Origin: Gnetum montanum
Taxonomy: Eukaryota; Streptophyta; Gnetopsida; Gnetales; Gnetaceae
Reading direction: 5' to 3'
DNA: 64,000 nucleotides
NCBI GenBank assembly: GCA_015680685.1
Contig: MNCI01013895.1
Span: forward strand, 1,243,182-1,307,181
The notes under the pieces were generated by a model that searched no databases, was not told the DNA's origin, and saw nothing but the letters and a program-made list of their open reading frames with translations. A program made the translations under genes and the position numbers. Positions within the stretch are counted from its first letter, which is position 1. Each line of letters opens with the position of its first letter. Of this stretch, positions 20,066 through 32,436 are shown piece after piece.

Positions 20066-21495
20066 GAAGGTGGTCAAGGATGCATGCATAGGGTGAAAAA
20101 TGTGATAGAGGATGATGCATAGGTGTGATGGAAGGGCACATAGTTGCAAGACATGTGTGGCTAGCATATGCCATGATTGAAGGATGCATGGCAAAGGCCA
20201 TAGCTCTTCCACTCCCAACCTTGCTAGGGTTAGGGTTTGAGGGAGTGGTAGCAAGTGAGAAAGTGTTTTTAGGCATAGTGATGGCTATGGAACAAGCAGT
20301 GCACAACAACGGAGAATGGTGGGGTAGAGTAAGTGGATGTAGCAGTGAAGCATTGTGGCATGTAGCTGGAACAAGGGCGATGAAAAGGCGAAGTGACACA
20401 AAGTAAGGTGGGTGGTGTGGCATGTAGCAAGAGCTATAGGTATCCTATGTGTTGCAACAGCCTTGTTAGGCTAGCATGACCTATAGGACTAGCATGGCTT
20501 GCAATTTTTTTTATTATTTTTATTTTTATTATTTTAAATTTATTAATAAATTATTTAAATTTTTAAATTATATTTCTTTTTTACATTTCATTCATTTTTT
20601 TAAAAAAATGGATTTTTAAAGTTGAGGGGTTTGGGTTTGAACCCATGACCTCCCACTTACTTATTTTCTTAATTTTTTATTATTATTTTATTTCACCTTG
20701 CCTTGGTAATTAACATGGTGGTTCAGCTGATGACAAGGCAAAGGTTTAGTGTCGGTAAATGGCATTTCTAGGTTAATTCCTAACACTAAAATTTTGACAT
20801 TTTTTAAATAATAAATTAATAATTTTAATAATATGATATTATTTTAATGCATGGATAATGAGAAAATTAAAACATCAATATCTCTCAAACCATAAGTCTG
20901 ATCAAGATGAAACTTGTACCATTGAAATCATTTTGATGAGTACTATGCATTGGACATAGTCTTAGGTTTCAAAATTGAATTTTATTTTTTAGGAATTAAA
21001 AGGACCAAAATAGACTATTTTGTTGAATTGACATTTCTAGGCTAATATATGGTAACTTGATGTGTTCTAGATTACTTGAATAATGAATTTCAACCAAATA
21101 AGATCAATTCATGTCATGGTTACTAACTTTCTTTAAAAAAATTTAACAATGACCCTAATTAATTAATAATTATAGTATTAAGATAGGTAAGAGTTACCTA
21201 GACTAGTGTATCATTGTCTTACTAACATCTCTTGTAATTGATAAATCTTGATGAGGCATGATCAGATTTTCATCAGTTAATGATATCCATGAAAGAATTT
21301 TGTTGGTTTTTGGGATCTAGATGTCTAATCCATTATTCATGAAATCAATGGAAAGGTATATTTTGACTTACATCACCCACATATGGTACATCCAATTATG
21401 ATTAATGGCTTTCCTTGCGTTGTGACTTCAAGGATCATCATCAGGTTCATGTTGTAATCAGCCCATGGTTTTGAATGGCCCTTGGGTCATGGTTT
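20066..21495. other. Intergenic / unclassified repeat DNA
   Basis: No gene supported. Overlapping frames on both strands at 19989-20423 have no recognisable motif. From 20505 the sequence is very AT-rich. GGGTTTGAACCCATGACCTC at 20630 resembles a tRNA B box, but no matching A box lies in the right orientation. The stretch left of 21495 should be the leader and internal part of the LTR element at 21510 but shows no gag motif. Confidence 0.4.
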
Positions 21496-21507
21496 GCTTT
21501 GATACCA
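21496..21507 (-). other. Primer-binding site, initiator-Met type
   Basis: Minus strand TGGTATCAAAGC, one mismatch from the common plant site TGGTATCAGAGC complementary to initiator tRNA-Met. It is two bases from an LTR end (GATGTCACA). Confidence 0.75.
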
Positions 21508-21509
21508 AT

Positions 21510-22082
21510 TGTGACATCTCATCCCTTGATGTCATGGCAAACATCAAATATATGATATATTAGACATCATGCATACAAAAAAAATATACCAAATGCAAAA
21601 TATATGTGATATTAAACATTATGTATAAAGGAAATAATAGGAAAATGCATGAAGAGAAAGAAAAGAATGCTTTATTGATATGGAATAGCATATTCAGATC
21701 ATGCTTTGAGAGTGTTCCTTAGGGTTTTCTTTCTTTGACATCTATCACTTAAAGGCAATCCAACACTGACACCATGGTTAGGCCTATAACTTGACCAAAA
21801 GGGATGGCCAGTCCACTTTCTATCCTGCTTCACCTGGCTCTCGTGACTTGCCCATATCAGCTTTGCCACTCCATGCTAGCACAACCTCTAACCTTAGGTA
21901 TAAATGCCTTAGGTAAAACCCCAAAAGGCTACCTTAAGAGACACATCAATTATTACAACATGCCCTTTCAGGTCTTAATCACAACTATCCTTTTGATTTT
22001 TGTTTTGATAACTATAACACTTATTATGAAGAGACACAATCTTCATTAGGCAACAACATCATCTGGGAATGGGGATGTGACA
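21510..22082 (-). repeat. LTR of a separate element (element I), minus strand
   Basis: 573 bases, minus strand starting TGTCACATCCCC at 22082 and ending GATGTCACA at 21510, with matching terminal inverted repeats. An iMet-type primer site follows, so this is a 5' LTR reading left. Such TGTCACATCCC ends are usual in several plant gypsy and copia lineages; no coding part is identifiable, so the lineage is open. A TATAAAT on the plus strand near 21898 conflicts with this orientation. No second LTR is seen. Confidence 0.6.
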
Positions 22083-23474
22083 CTTGGGGTGTTGGACAAG
22101 ATCAAAGCAGTGTTGTTATAGTTACAATGGATTTTATTGTTAATTAGGGTTTTTATGGTTAAATAAATTTTAAATAATTTCTGTTTTAAATAGTTGAGAT
22201 TTGGATCCCCATGCAAAGGCTCAATGTTTATAGAGTTTAAGGACATTTGGAAAGAGTATGTGATGAGCAAAAGCAAAGCTTAACTTGAACCCTATCAAAC
22301 ATTAAATTCTAAAGTAAATAACAAAAATGAATACAACCTAGAAAATAAATTAATAAATTAGAAGTACTACAGATCATCAATTAAGTTATAAAGTTGAGAT
22401 GAATGAGTTATTAAATTATATTAAAAATTGCTAGAAATAATGAGGCATTAGCCTTCAAAAATCCAAGTCATGAATTTGATTTTGATGGACAATGAAAAAT
22501 TACAAAGTAAAAACAATATTTGTAGAAAAGTTAAATTTACTACAAAATGGTGGCATAAATTCTTTATCACTTACTTTCACTTCATCACTTTTTATTATCA
22601 TTGGGTCAAGGATCTTTACTATCAACTATAATCTCATTATGTATATTAGTTTTAATCTTTGAGTTAATAGTATTCCTATCAAATAAGGACAAATTTGCTT
22701 TGCAAACTATCTATCCATACTAATTAATACCTTTTGTAGTAAAAGCAAAAGTATTTACAAAATATTTTCTTTTCTTTAGTTTCTTTATCATTATCTAATC
22801 ATTGTTATCATTCACATCAACTTGATTTTTTGTATGTTCAACTTCATATTATTTTTTCTATCATCAAGTTCAACATATTTTCTCTTTTCGTCAACATTTT
22901 TTTTCTTGAGGAGAAATAGAAATACAGTAAAAAATGTCTTTCATGATGTTAAAAGTTACAAAAATTAAAATATTAGAATATGTAATTGGTTGAATGTTAA
23001 TCTTATTGCCCATTTACAATACCAATTCCTTGTTACAATTAAAAAGATTGATTCCAACAAAAAAAATCTATGAGAATTAAATGATGTAAAAATAAATTCC
23101 ATATGCTTAATGAAACTAAGAAGACTAACAATTTGTTTCTTAGCTCTTTAAAAAATTATTGAAAATTTAAATATCTTGATAAAAAATGAACTCTAAAATA
23201 TTCTTTACATTGGATATTCTAATGTCCATTTATGAATAATCAACATTGTATGCTTATGTATAAATGATCCTATATTTAGATTATGTTGCATCATTAAAGC
23301 ATCGCCTAGCTTAATAAGTAGAAAAATGAGAATGGTATTTGGCATAAATGACTTGAATGCTATGTTTTTTCATCACTTCATTTAACTATGTAGCAAAACT
23401 TTGATTATAAGAAACCCAAATTTTGAATGGATACACATTGTGATGTAAGATTAACAACTAATGACTCTTGCATA
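22083..23474. other. AT-rich intergenic DNA
   Basis: Nothing recognised on either strand. Contains short poly-T and poly-A runs and ordinary unique-looking sequence up to the left edge of element F's LTR at 23475. Confidence 0.4.
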
Positions 23475-24241
23475 TGATGAGTAATGGCATACCCCAACAT
23501 TCTACCATATAAGTCACAACTATTCAAACATGATGAGATCATAATTCGTGGATAATAATATAATTATGCTAAAAGTTGATGTTAAGTTCACAAGCATTGT
23601 CTTCTCACTTTGAGTTAGTGAAGTTCAAGTGTATGATTTAACACACAGTGAGGCATATGATAGATGATGTTGTTGGGCTCATTCTACTCTTAATTGTAAA
23701 CATAATGAAAGTGAAAATAAACTCTAAGTCTAAGTAAGAACAAAAATGTAAATCTACTCTATCCTAGAGCAATGAGTATCAAATCCCAGCTTGTCAATCA
23801 TATCTTAGGCTCATGTAATTATCACTAGGATTACTAACTAGATTCACTACTAATTGAACCAAGCAAAACCACACTAGGTTACTAAACAATTACAATTAAA
23901 TGCTAGAAACAAGTCATACTCATTCCACTTAACTAGTAAACATGAAAAGTAAAGTGCTTAAGAATGTAAAGTGTTAAACTAAAGTAAATAGAAAAATTAA
24001 GCTAAGTAAACAAATAAGACTAAGTGGATGCTACAATGATGAAAAATAGTCTTGATCTATATTGCTGGTCATAAACTATGCCCAAGTACAACTCACTTGA
24101 ATAAAGACTCAGATCAACTACTTGGCACCACACTATGAGCATTTACATTATCACTAAATGATAAAATAAAATTGCAAGAGTTTAGGTAAGGGGTGGATAA
24201 ATTTTTTTTTGCTTATTGGTGAGGTGTATTATGTCTAGCTT
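23475..24241 (-). repeat. Element F 3' LTR, U3 lost
   Basis: Begins TGATGAGTAATGGCATACCC and follows 51349 onward closely (shared CACTTTGAGTTAGTGAAGTT, AACATGAAAAGTAAAGTGCT), with an extra ~45-base stretch near 23700. It ends just before the TATA box where a plus-strand LTR begins at 24242. Confidence 0.75.
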
Positions 24242-24957
24242 TGATATTGAAGGCATGATATTAGATACCCAATACTAGGAACAAAGAAGTGATGTCAAAT
24301 ATCTAATATTGTGGGATGTGTGATAGCCTATAAATATAACACTTGGGTGCACATTTTTGGAGTCTTTGTCATAGTGTAGCAGAGCTCTTGTAGGTTTTCT
24401 TGCCTAAAGTTAGAATAATTTTCCCAAGTGCCCATAGCAAGAGTCCTTCAGTGTATGGATCTTTATTTGAGCACTATTGTACCTAAGCAAAATAGTATGT
24501 GTGATAATAAAAATGAGCTTTCTAATAACTCTTGTAGCACTTTAACTAAATTAAATATTTTCTTCATACATTCAAATGTTTTATGTAGTTTCCTTTAATG
24601 CTTTAAGTAATTAAGCTAAATTAAGCTAGATTAAATAGCAATTAATTAAGCACATGAGTACGACCACTTCAAGCATGTGCATGATGCTTGGTAATCCTAG
24701 TAATGCTTAACATTTGGTAACCCAACAGCGTTATATGTGTTCTAGATGTGTATAGAAAGTGGGACCAGATGCTTATGTTAGGATCAATTAGACATTGGTT
24801 AGTTAGTTAGATTAAATTAGCAATTAAATTACTTCATTCCTTTCATCCTTTACTTTAAGCACCCAAAATATGAGACATAAAAATAATAAAAATCATATGC
24901 CTTGATTACAAATAACCATACCCTTACATATCACAAGTGTAAGTGGGAAGACAATTG
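24242..24957 (+). repeat. Plus-strand gypsy LTR, truncated by D2
   Basis: Starts TGATATTGAAGG. GATATT motifs at 24243 and 24257 and a decayed AATACT at 24271 are 14 bp apart. TATA box CCTATAAATATA near 24330. The R segment with TGTACCTAAGC and AATAAAAATGAG lies near 24480-24510. U5 breaks at 24957 after GGGAAGACAAT, where element D2's LTR starts. Same family as A, D and E. Confidence 0.75.
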
Positions 24958-25395
24958 ATGGGACATGATCTCACATGGGCTACGATATCTCATACGCAAT
25001 ATCGTGGCTGTCGCGATATCGCATCCCTCGCAATATTGCGTACGCGATATCATGGTGCGCCGTCATATCTATAAATAAGAGGAGGCTCTCCCTTGTTTCA
25101 TCATCCTAGGCTAGACCATACTAAAAATCTGGTAGATTAATCACTCTAGAAATAGAATATTTTCCATGTGCCTGTAGTAGGAGTCCCAAAGTGAATGGAT
25201 CTTTATTCGAGAAAACATTGTACCTAAACACAAGTTTGTGTATGGCAATAAAGAAGAGCTTTTTGGATAAACCTTATAGTGCATGGAATAGGCTAATTAG
25301 GATTTTATTTATTGTTATTTATTATTTTTTATTTACATGCTTTATTAGTTATTAAATCTTTCTCAACCCTTCTCTCCTAGTTAAGTGCCTCAGTA
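24958..25395 (+). repeat. Element D2 5' LTR, truncated
   Basis: Starts TGATGGGACATGATC. It holds the GATATY array, TATAAATA at 25070 and GCAATAAAGAAGAGC near 25231 (polyadenylation signal). The usual U5 end ATCA is missing. Confidence 0.75.
24984..25077 (+). promoter_or_regulatory. D2 LTR promoter: GATATY array and TATA
   Basis: GATATC or AATATY hexamers lie at 24984, 24998, 25015, 25032 and 25046, spaced 14, 17, 17 and 14 bp and mostly preceded by CGC or ACG. TATAAATA is at 25070. CpG sites are intact, so this copy shows the array best. Confidence 0.7.
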
Positions 25396-26850
25396 CATAC
25401 CGATGAGTACATACCAGACGTTACCTTTATCCTCCATCAAGAAGAATAGCTGTGATGGAGAGATTTGCAAGGTAACACCATGTTACCCCCAAATCGAGCA
25501 GTTCCTAAAATGCTTCTTCATGCTCTTGCACAAGTAGGCATGATAGAATTATATGCTAAATACGTTGCAGGAGATTTTGATATAAGGGATTATCATCCCA
25601 CAGCTACACAACGTATGAGGGACTTAAGGTGGGAGAGCCAACATACACTGTTGAAGGGCAAAGGGGCCCTGCACATCCTTAGTGAAATAGGAGATGATGA
25701 ACCTATTATAAAGGGTTCTCTATCAAATAATGTTCCCCCTCCTAACAATGGTGAGGAGGTAGGGTATCAGAACCTATGCTCAACGATACATAACACTAAT
25801 TCTGATCTCTGTGAACGCCAACTGTTCACAGAGGGAACAACAACTCATGATAAGGATGAGCACTTAGATCGTCATCATGATCGGGGCCATAGCAGCCGAA
25901 GAGAAGGTAAGAAGTATAATCATGGCAATGGTTCTCCTTCTTCTTCTACTTCATCTCATAACTCACCCTCTTCTTCCACATTTGGGCATAGCCATCATGA
26001 GCATAACAGTGAGGATAGGGTAAGGAAAAATGAGAGACCTCAACAAGAAAGTTGAGAGAGAGGATAAGGGCATGAATGAAGGGAATGTAGGGAACAACAA
26101 AGACATCATAGGAATCATGAAATAGATGATCATGATGAGCCCCTACTTGTAACCCGAAGTATGCTCGATATCACGGAGGTAGTAAGAATTCCAAAAAGGC
26201 ATCAAAAGGACAGTCGGATCAAATGCTTAGACATGAATAATATCCCATGCTTTGAAGGGGGATACAACGCGGATCCGTAACATCATTTATAGGCATTCCA
26301 CGATGCCTGCACCTTGTAGAACATAGAGAACGAGTGGCAAAAACTTAAGTTGTTTCCCAGGACACTCATTAAGGAAGCAAAGAGTTGGTACCGGTCCTTA
26401 GATCCAGAAACCATCAGGAGGTGGAGTACGATGTTAAAAATCTTCAACGATAAGTATTAAACGTACTCCAGAGTGTCTAATTTATGTAAGAAGATCAAAG
26501 GATGGAAGCAAGGTAATCATGAACCCTTGGATGCTACCATGGGCTGCTACTACGCATTGTTACATCGTTGCCTGGGCCATGGATACATACAACGGGACCA
26601 AATTCGCCACATAGTAGATGGGCTAAGGCATGAGACTAGGAGAATGCTTGGGACTTATGCCTAAGGGAGACTATCAAAACTTAGAGCCCATGAGATACAT
26701 TGCTTGTTGGAGCAAGTAGCCAAAGAAGAACGAGAGCTACAAAAAAGAGAGTGTGTGGAAGAATACAACCGTGATCTCTCCCTTCGAAAGAAGGGAGTGA
26801 AATTTTGTGGAATTACTAAAGTACTAAAGTGTTTGGGAGGCATAAGATGA
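25396..26850 (+). pseudogene. Element D2: gag, best-preserved copy
   Basis: Retrotransposon capsid/nucleocapsid gene. Begins in mid-motif (YIPDVTFILHQEE), then an open frame 25465-26055: GNTMLPPNRAVPKMLLHALA, YVAGDFDIRDYHPTATQRMR, an acidic loop, and a Ser/His-rich stretch (GNGSPSSSTSSHNSPSSSTF). After a TGA at 26053 it goes on in other frames: DHDEPLLVTRSMLDITEVVR, NIPCFEGGYN, IENEWQKLKLFPRTLIKEAK, WSTMLKIFNDKY, KKIKGWKQGNHEPLDATMGC (26490) and EERELQKRECVEEYNRDLSL. It ends before the zinc knuckle. Only a few stops or shifts, mostly single-base. Confidence 0.75.
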
Positions 26851-26877
26851 TGTGGAATTACTTGTTAGGTATGCGGT

Positions 26878-28640
26878 ACAAGAGTTATACAAGTGGATCC
26901 TCCCCGAAGTAGAATTCAGTCCTTAGTGCCCTTGTATAACCACACCAAAAAATGTCCATAGGAATTTAAGGAGTTGAATGTAAGACATATCTGTTTACCA
27001 AAATACACATGTTAATATTGCCATAATGGGAAAATAACACTATATTATACAAAACCATAGAATTATGATTAAATATACCAGTGAGGTGGAATGAAGTTTA
27101 GCAGGGATTGTAGAAATGAGAATGTGAGATGTATTTCCATAAGCATAATCAATCCTTGTGTGAGATATGTGATTAAAGTAACCATTAGCCTTTTCATCTA
27201 AGATTCAAACCAAGTCCAAACCACTTGCCTAGTGACATTGCATTGTTTCATTCCCAAGACTAACAACCATAAGACTATGACTATTGCAAGAATTATTATC
27301 ACTTAGCAATGTATTTTAAGGAAGGAGTTTATTAGCACACTTTTTATTTTTGATTTTCAAGAAGCCACCTACCTTTAGGCATGGATAACATGTCTTTCCA
27401 GTGGAACCCCTATAAATTTTATTTAGTTCTTTTATTCATATTACTATGTCAACCTTACCAAAGGATGACCTTCAGGCATGGGTAACATGTCTTTCTAGTA
27501 ACATGCTAAGGCATCACTTATTGTACTCTTACTTCCATTTTTCATTAGAACTCAAGAAAATAATATAGCCTTAACAACAAGATAGGACTCACAACAGTAG
27601 TCCTAGAGAATCCACAAGTCTCCTTGATGTCACACCCTTTTCATTTCCACTTGGTTTTGCATTATTCTATCCAAGCATAATGATCACAAGTTTATTTTTA
27701 GTTTTATTGTAAAAAGAATATCATTATGGCCATGGGAAGAATCTCTTATTTTTGGAAATAAGTGGATGGATGATGCAGTCTCATTGTATATAAAGATCAA
27801 TCCTTCATAATCTGATAATATAGGGTAATCTTCACCTTATTAGGACTACATATTACTTTATTCCTTGCACTTTATTGGAAAAATCAACAAAAATATGTAC
27901 AAAAATGAGTAATGAAAATCATAGAAAAATGAAAAAAAAAAATAGAGAGAATCTGAAAAATACTAAAGAATAGCTAATGATTAAGAAATGAAAATATATA
28001 AAAGAATGAAAAGATATCAAAAAATGTGAAAACATACTAAGAAAAGAAAAAAAATTGTTTTGGTGCCTAAGCATCATATAGAGTATTCCCATGACTATCA
28101 TTGAAAATTGTTAGCCAAAAGATTGAACAAATATAAGACAATTTATTAAGATGGGTGAAGTTTACAAAGGAATTAAGATATTCATCATATGGTCTAACCT
28201 ATTAGATATTAACTAAAAAAAGTTGGTGCATGTAGGTTGGGTGGTAAATTTACATAGCCCCTAAAAGATATGTGGCATGGATGATGTAAGGTTCCTCCCA
28301 TAGAGTTTAGAACTTAATCTTTAGGGTACATCACTAGGATTATAGTATAAAACCTTATCACATGGCTAGATTGATACTTGGCATATACATGCATCATGCC
28401 TATGTTCAGAATACTTCTTATGTACTTTGTTGCTCACCAAGGCTACAAGCCTATTTTCCTCTAAAAGGTTGAAATTCATAAGTCACTCTTTTTGGGCTAA
28501 GCTCAAGCCAAGGTTGAGTGTACTAGTAGTGGCTAAGGTTCTTAGCTTTGCTTATATTGGTAGCATAGGTAGTTTAACATAAAGTAGCTTGTAGGGTGAA
28601 TATCCTATGGGAAGTTTTCATGTTATCCTATAGGCCCATA
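26878..28640 (-). other. Element F 3' non-coding tail
   Basis: Matches the tails of B (7700-9000) and E (37473-38990) in the same order, e.g. GTGGATCCTCCCCGAAGTAG near 26894. AT-rich, with runs of A near 27930 and 28050. No ORF of note. The part next to the 3' LTR is missing. Confidence 0.6.
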
Positions 28641-29500
28641 GAGCATCATTTAATTTAGTGCTCAAATATTTCCTAAATCAAGTAACCATTCTAATTAATA
28701 TTCTTGTAATTTCATGATTAGTTACTTTAGCTTGACCATTAGCTTGGGGATGATATGATGTGGTCATTTTATGGTTCACCCCAAGTTGTTGCATGAGCTT
28801 TTTACATGTATCATCCATGAAGGATGTATCATTATCTAAGATGAGAATTCTTAGTACTCCAAATCTATTTACCACATGTTATTAAAAAGAATTTAGTAGT
28901 TGTCTTTACTGTAAAATGCTTAACTGCAACTACTTTTTTCCACTTTGTATAGTAATCAATGATCATTATGATATAACCTTTCCTGTTTGACATCAACACA
29001 ATGGGTTCCATAAAAATCAATTCCCCATATATCGAATGGTTCCAATGGCTAAATCCATTACTATGGCTCTTCATTCCTAGACAATATTCCTCCATCATGT
29101 TGACATCTCTCATAAGATTAGGTGATGTTGTATGCATCCTAAAATATGATAGGCCAAAAGTAGCCTACCATTATTAGCTTAAGTGCTATCCTACACCTAG
29201 CATAATTGCCACTACATGATCCTTCATGTGCATCTTGTAGCACTCTTAGTTGGTTTTCTTCTAGAACAAATCATTGTACTAATCCATTAGCACAAATCTT
29301 GTAAAGGTTTCCATTTATCTCCATATATCTCTTTACTTTATGGAGGAACTATTCTCTTTGTTTTCTACTCCACTTAATAGGAAGTTCTTGCATGGTCAAG
29401 TAAGTCATGTAATCAATAGTTCATGACTTCATGACTTCATTGTTTAGTTAACAATCATTGTCATTTTCATGAACAAGTTTTCATTAAGGAACAAGTTTGA
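28641..29500 (-). pseudogene. Element F: integrase relic
   Basis: DDE-type integrase core on the minus strand. IYGELIFMEPIVLMSNRKGY (29030; first Asp lost, ID read as LI), DYYTKWKKVVAVKHFT, VNRFGVLRILILDNDTSF (second Asp kept, near 28820), and YHPQANGQAKVTNHEITRIL near 28730, where the catalytic Glu of GQAEV is Lys. The upstream zinc domain is decayed (29140-29300). With two catalytic residues gone and frameshifts it is dead. Confidence 0.75.
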
Positions 29501-29990
29501 TAATGGTTCTTATTCCAATGATTCCCATCTTAGCCTTGAAAAGTGATCAACTATGACATTCTCTATTCCCTTCTTGTCAATCATGGTGATGTCAAATTCT
29601 TGTAAAATTATGAGCCACCTAATCATCCTAGGACTCATCGTTGGTTTATTCATCAAACATTTGATTGTACTATGATCTATGTGGACATAGATAGGATACT
29701 TGAGCTCATAATTATTGAACTTTTTTAGTGCATACACCACTACCATGAGCTCTTTTTCAATAGTGGTGTAATTAAGTTATGCTTTAGTGATGCTTCTACT
29801 GACACAGTGTATGTAATATGGCCTCTTTTGATCATCAACTATGTTAACATTACACCCAGTGCATAATTAGAAGCATCTATCATTACGTGAAAGGGCTTGG
29901 ACCAATTTGAAGCTAGTAGGATTGGTATTTCTATTAGCTTCTATTTCAGTGTCTTGAATGCCTTCTTACACTGCCCTGTCCACTGGAATG
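29501..29990 (-). pseudogene. Element F: RNase H relic
   Basis: Minus strand: KPFHVMIDASNYALGVMLT (29900; catalytic Asp kept), LNYTTIEKELMVVVYALKKF (29740), YPIYVHIDHSTIKCLMNKPT (Asp of the DH pair kept), MIRWLIILQEFDITMIDKKG, and VDHFSRLRWE at the C-terminus. Some stops, but the key acids are visible. It acts with RT on the RNA:DNA hybrid. Confidence 0.75.
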
Positions 29991-30740
29991 ATGCATTTTT
30001 CTTGGTCAATTCTACCAATAGTTTTTCTATCTTGTAGAAATTTTCTATGAACCTTCAATAATGCCCTATATGACCTAATATGATCTAACCTCCTTAATAG
30101 TTTATGGCCTCTACGTGATGTTTTGAATGACTCTTATCATTTTTGAATAAACTTCTATTCTCTTCTATGATACTTTGTGTCTCAAAACTATCCCATCTTA
30201 GGCCATTAAATGGCTTTTCTACCAATTGAACATCAATTTTTTTTCTACACATCTTTTTAATACCTACTCTAAATAGTCCAATGATTGCTTCAAATCTAGC
30301 TCATAAGAAGAAACTTCATCCATAACTACTGTTATGTCATTGCCTATTTGTTTTTGGAAGATGCTCATTACTAATCTCTAAAAAGTAGCAAGCACATTAC
30401 ACAAGTTGAAATGTATTTTCTTATAAGAAATTTTTCCCATGAACTAGTGAACGTAGTCTTTTCTTGATCTTCTAATGTAATGTAGATCTGGTTATATCTA
30501 TTGTATCTATTAAAAAAGCTATAATATTGATGTCCTGCTATGGTACCTAGGACTTGGTCAATAAATGACAAAGGAAAATGGTCTTTAAATGTTGTAGAGT
30601 TCAATAGCAGAAAATAAATACATATTCTCCACTTATCACCCTTCTTTGGAACAATGACCAAAGGACTAACCCATTCACTATCTACAATGGGGTTGATGAA
30701 TCCTACCTTTAATAACTTTTCCAAGTCCTATTTCACTACT
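29991..30740 (-). pseudogene. Element F: reverse transcriptase relic
   Basis: Minus strand from 30724: EKLLKVGFINPIVDSEWVSP, VIVPKKGDKWRICIYF, FKDHFPLSFIDQVLGTIAGH, YYSFFNRYNRYNQIYITLED (the first catalytic Asp of FLDGYSGYN replaced by Asn). The YxDD region is broken near 30310. The thumb includes HIGHYWRFIENFYKIEKLLV and ELTKKNASFQWTGQCKKAF (30060-29960). Inactive. Confidence 0.75.
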
Positions 30741-31700
30741 TCCTTACTCTTAGGATTTAGCCTTCTCTAAGCTTGATGGTGTGGCTTAATAATTGGATTT
30801 GTGTATATCTAGTGTTGACAAATTCATGGATCAATGCATGTTATATCATTGTAAGACAATGCAAATGTTGTTATCCATTTATTATCTACTTCAAATAATC
30901 TCTTTTTCTATTCTTTATCCAAGTTGGGATGGATGATTAATAGTTTCTAGAACATTTGGTAGGACTTTTAGTTCTAACGATTCCAACTTAAACTTGTTTA
31001 AGATCTTAAATTTCCCCATTCAATATCTTCTTCTTGGTGTGTGTGCATAGGGATGTTTCCTTCAAAACTATTCCAACTTATCTATTTCCTTAATATAGGC
31101 ACTTATGATTTGATTTTTTTGGTTCAATGTATATTTTAGATTTTGTCTCTTTATTAGTAATTAGCCATTGGATGCCTTCTTCTTTAATGGCTACCACATA
31201 CAAACACTATTGTACACACATTTCTTCTAAACACTAATTGCATGTTGTGATTTTTCTTTGCTCAATAGCCCAAATTCTCCACACACAATTGCACCCATTA
31301 TTATTGTATGTGATACATAGAACTCAGTTTCTTTGCATAATTCCAGCTTCATCCTCCTTAGATATTTCCAAGGACAAATCTCTAATTTCAAGCTTAGCAT
31401 CCATAGTGCTAAGCCATGTCCTTTCCATTATTATTGAAAACTCTCCCTTGTTTTTCCCCACATGTATTACTAGGAAATTAGTAGGGTAGGACTAACCATT
31501 GATGATGATGACAACGTCATTTATTTTTCCAAGTGGGATAATGATTCACTGATTTGCAAGCTCTAATTGGATATTAATTTTCTTTAGTGGTGGAAGATTC
31601 CATGCCTTGTACATGTCTTGTGAAATTAAGTTCTTTATTGACCTAGAATCAAGTAGAGCCTTACATGGCTTGTGACCTACTATTTGAAGATATATCAAGG
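30741..31700 (-). pseudogene. Element F: protease relic and pre-RT spacer
   Basis: ALLDSRSIKNLISQDMYKAW at about 31670-31610 corresponds to LLNLGSSVNLISQEMYKAW in element D. Asp is kept; the LGS loop is changed. The region towards RT (31240-30741) is the variable spacer, with few recognisable blocks. Confidence 0.65.
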
Positions 31701-32431
31701 GACTTCATGGATTTATTATTTTCTAGAGAAGCACTCCTACCTTTATCTAATGTGCAATGGTTTGGGTAAGCATGATAGCAGTCAAATTTGAATTGGTAGA
31801 AGATGGAAGCCTAGTATTCCCTAGAGGATTTTATGTAGATGGGATTGAAGTAGATGGAGTTCCCATCCTTTGAACCCATCTTAGACTTGTTTAGAAGAAT
31901 GGACATTTCCTAGATTGAGGTGCATTCATTATTACCTCCTTCTCTGTGTTTGCTACCCTTGTTGCATTCTTTTGTTGTGGTTGTGATGGTATATTCTCTT
32001 GAATAACTAGTGGTGGCATTGGTAGTAAATAATTGGAAGGTTGATTTGATGGACTAGTCATTGATTGATGTGTATATAGATTGGGATAAATCCTTGGAGT
32101 GGTAGATCTATAATACACAAGTGGATAATAATGAGAAGAAGCATGGACTGAACCATTTCCAAAAGAGATTGGACATTGTACATAATATCCATAAGGATCT
32201 AGTTACCTATATAGATATTGTTACCTTGGTAGTGGCATTGCTCATGCTTGTGGCTATTGCCACTACTACTAGTATTGCTCCTATGGTTGAGGGTAGGCTC
32301 TACTTGGGTACTAGGTTGGCTAGAAGGATTGTCTGAGATTACCTTGAGAATAAGGTAATTGTATTTTCATCTACTTTTTAACAAATCTTATATTGAGTGC
32401 ATATGTCCCAAACTCATGCAAGTGGATCATA
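31701..32431 (-). pseudogene. Element F: Gag C-terminal segment up to the zinc knuckle
   Basis: The minus strand encodes a Pro/Gln/Tyr-rich tail (MYYRSTTPRIYPNLYTHQSM at 32118) and, at its start, PVISHLHEFGTYALN (near 32400), which in related copies follows the CEIC...C knuckle directly. The knuckle is split here by element E; its other half is at 43442. Confidence 0.7.
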
Positions 32432-32436
32432 ATAGG
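32432..32436. other. Target-site duplication of element E (left)
   Basis: ATAGG, identical to 43437-43441 on the other side of E. Confidence 0.9.

Larger units (their letters stand above)
24958..26877 (+). mobile_element. Element D2: LTR-gag fragment, youngest copy
   Basis: Partial LTR (24958-about 25395) joined directly to gag; the LTR end, primer site and leader are deleted. Gag runs to about 26850, then element F's tail begins. CpG is much less depleted than in neighbouring copies and one gag stretch is open for 196 codons, so it seems the most recent insertion of this family. No pol, no 3' LTR. Confidence 0.7.

Noticed and set aside
19989-20423. Host gene from overlapping long frames on both strands
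   Set aside because: No motif, frames run through the minisatellite, and opposite-strand frames overlap; composition effect.
20625-20735. tRNA or tRNA-derived SINE (GGGTTTGAACCC and GGTTCAGCTGATGAC)
   Set aside because: A-box- and B-box-like parts are in the wrong order and orientation, and no cloverleaf can be drawn.
27919-28101. Membrane protein (Phe/Ile/Leu-rich minus frame)
   Set aside because: It is the complement of an A-rich non-coding tail; hydrophobicity is an artefact of poly-T codons.
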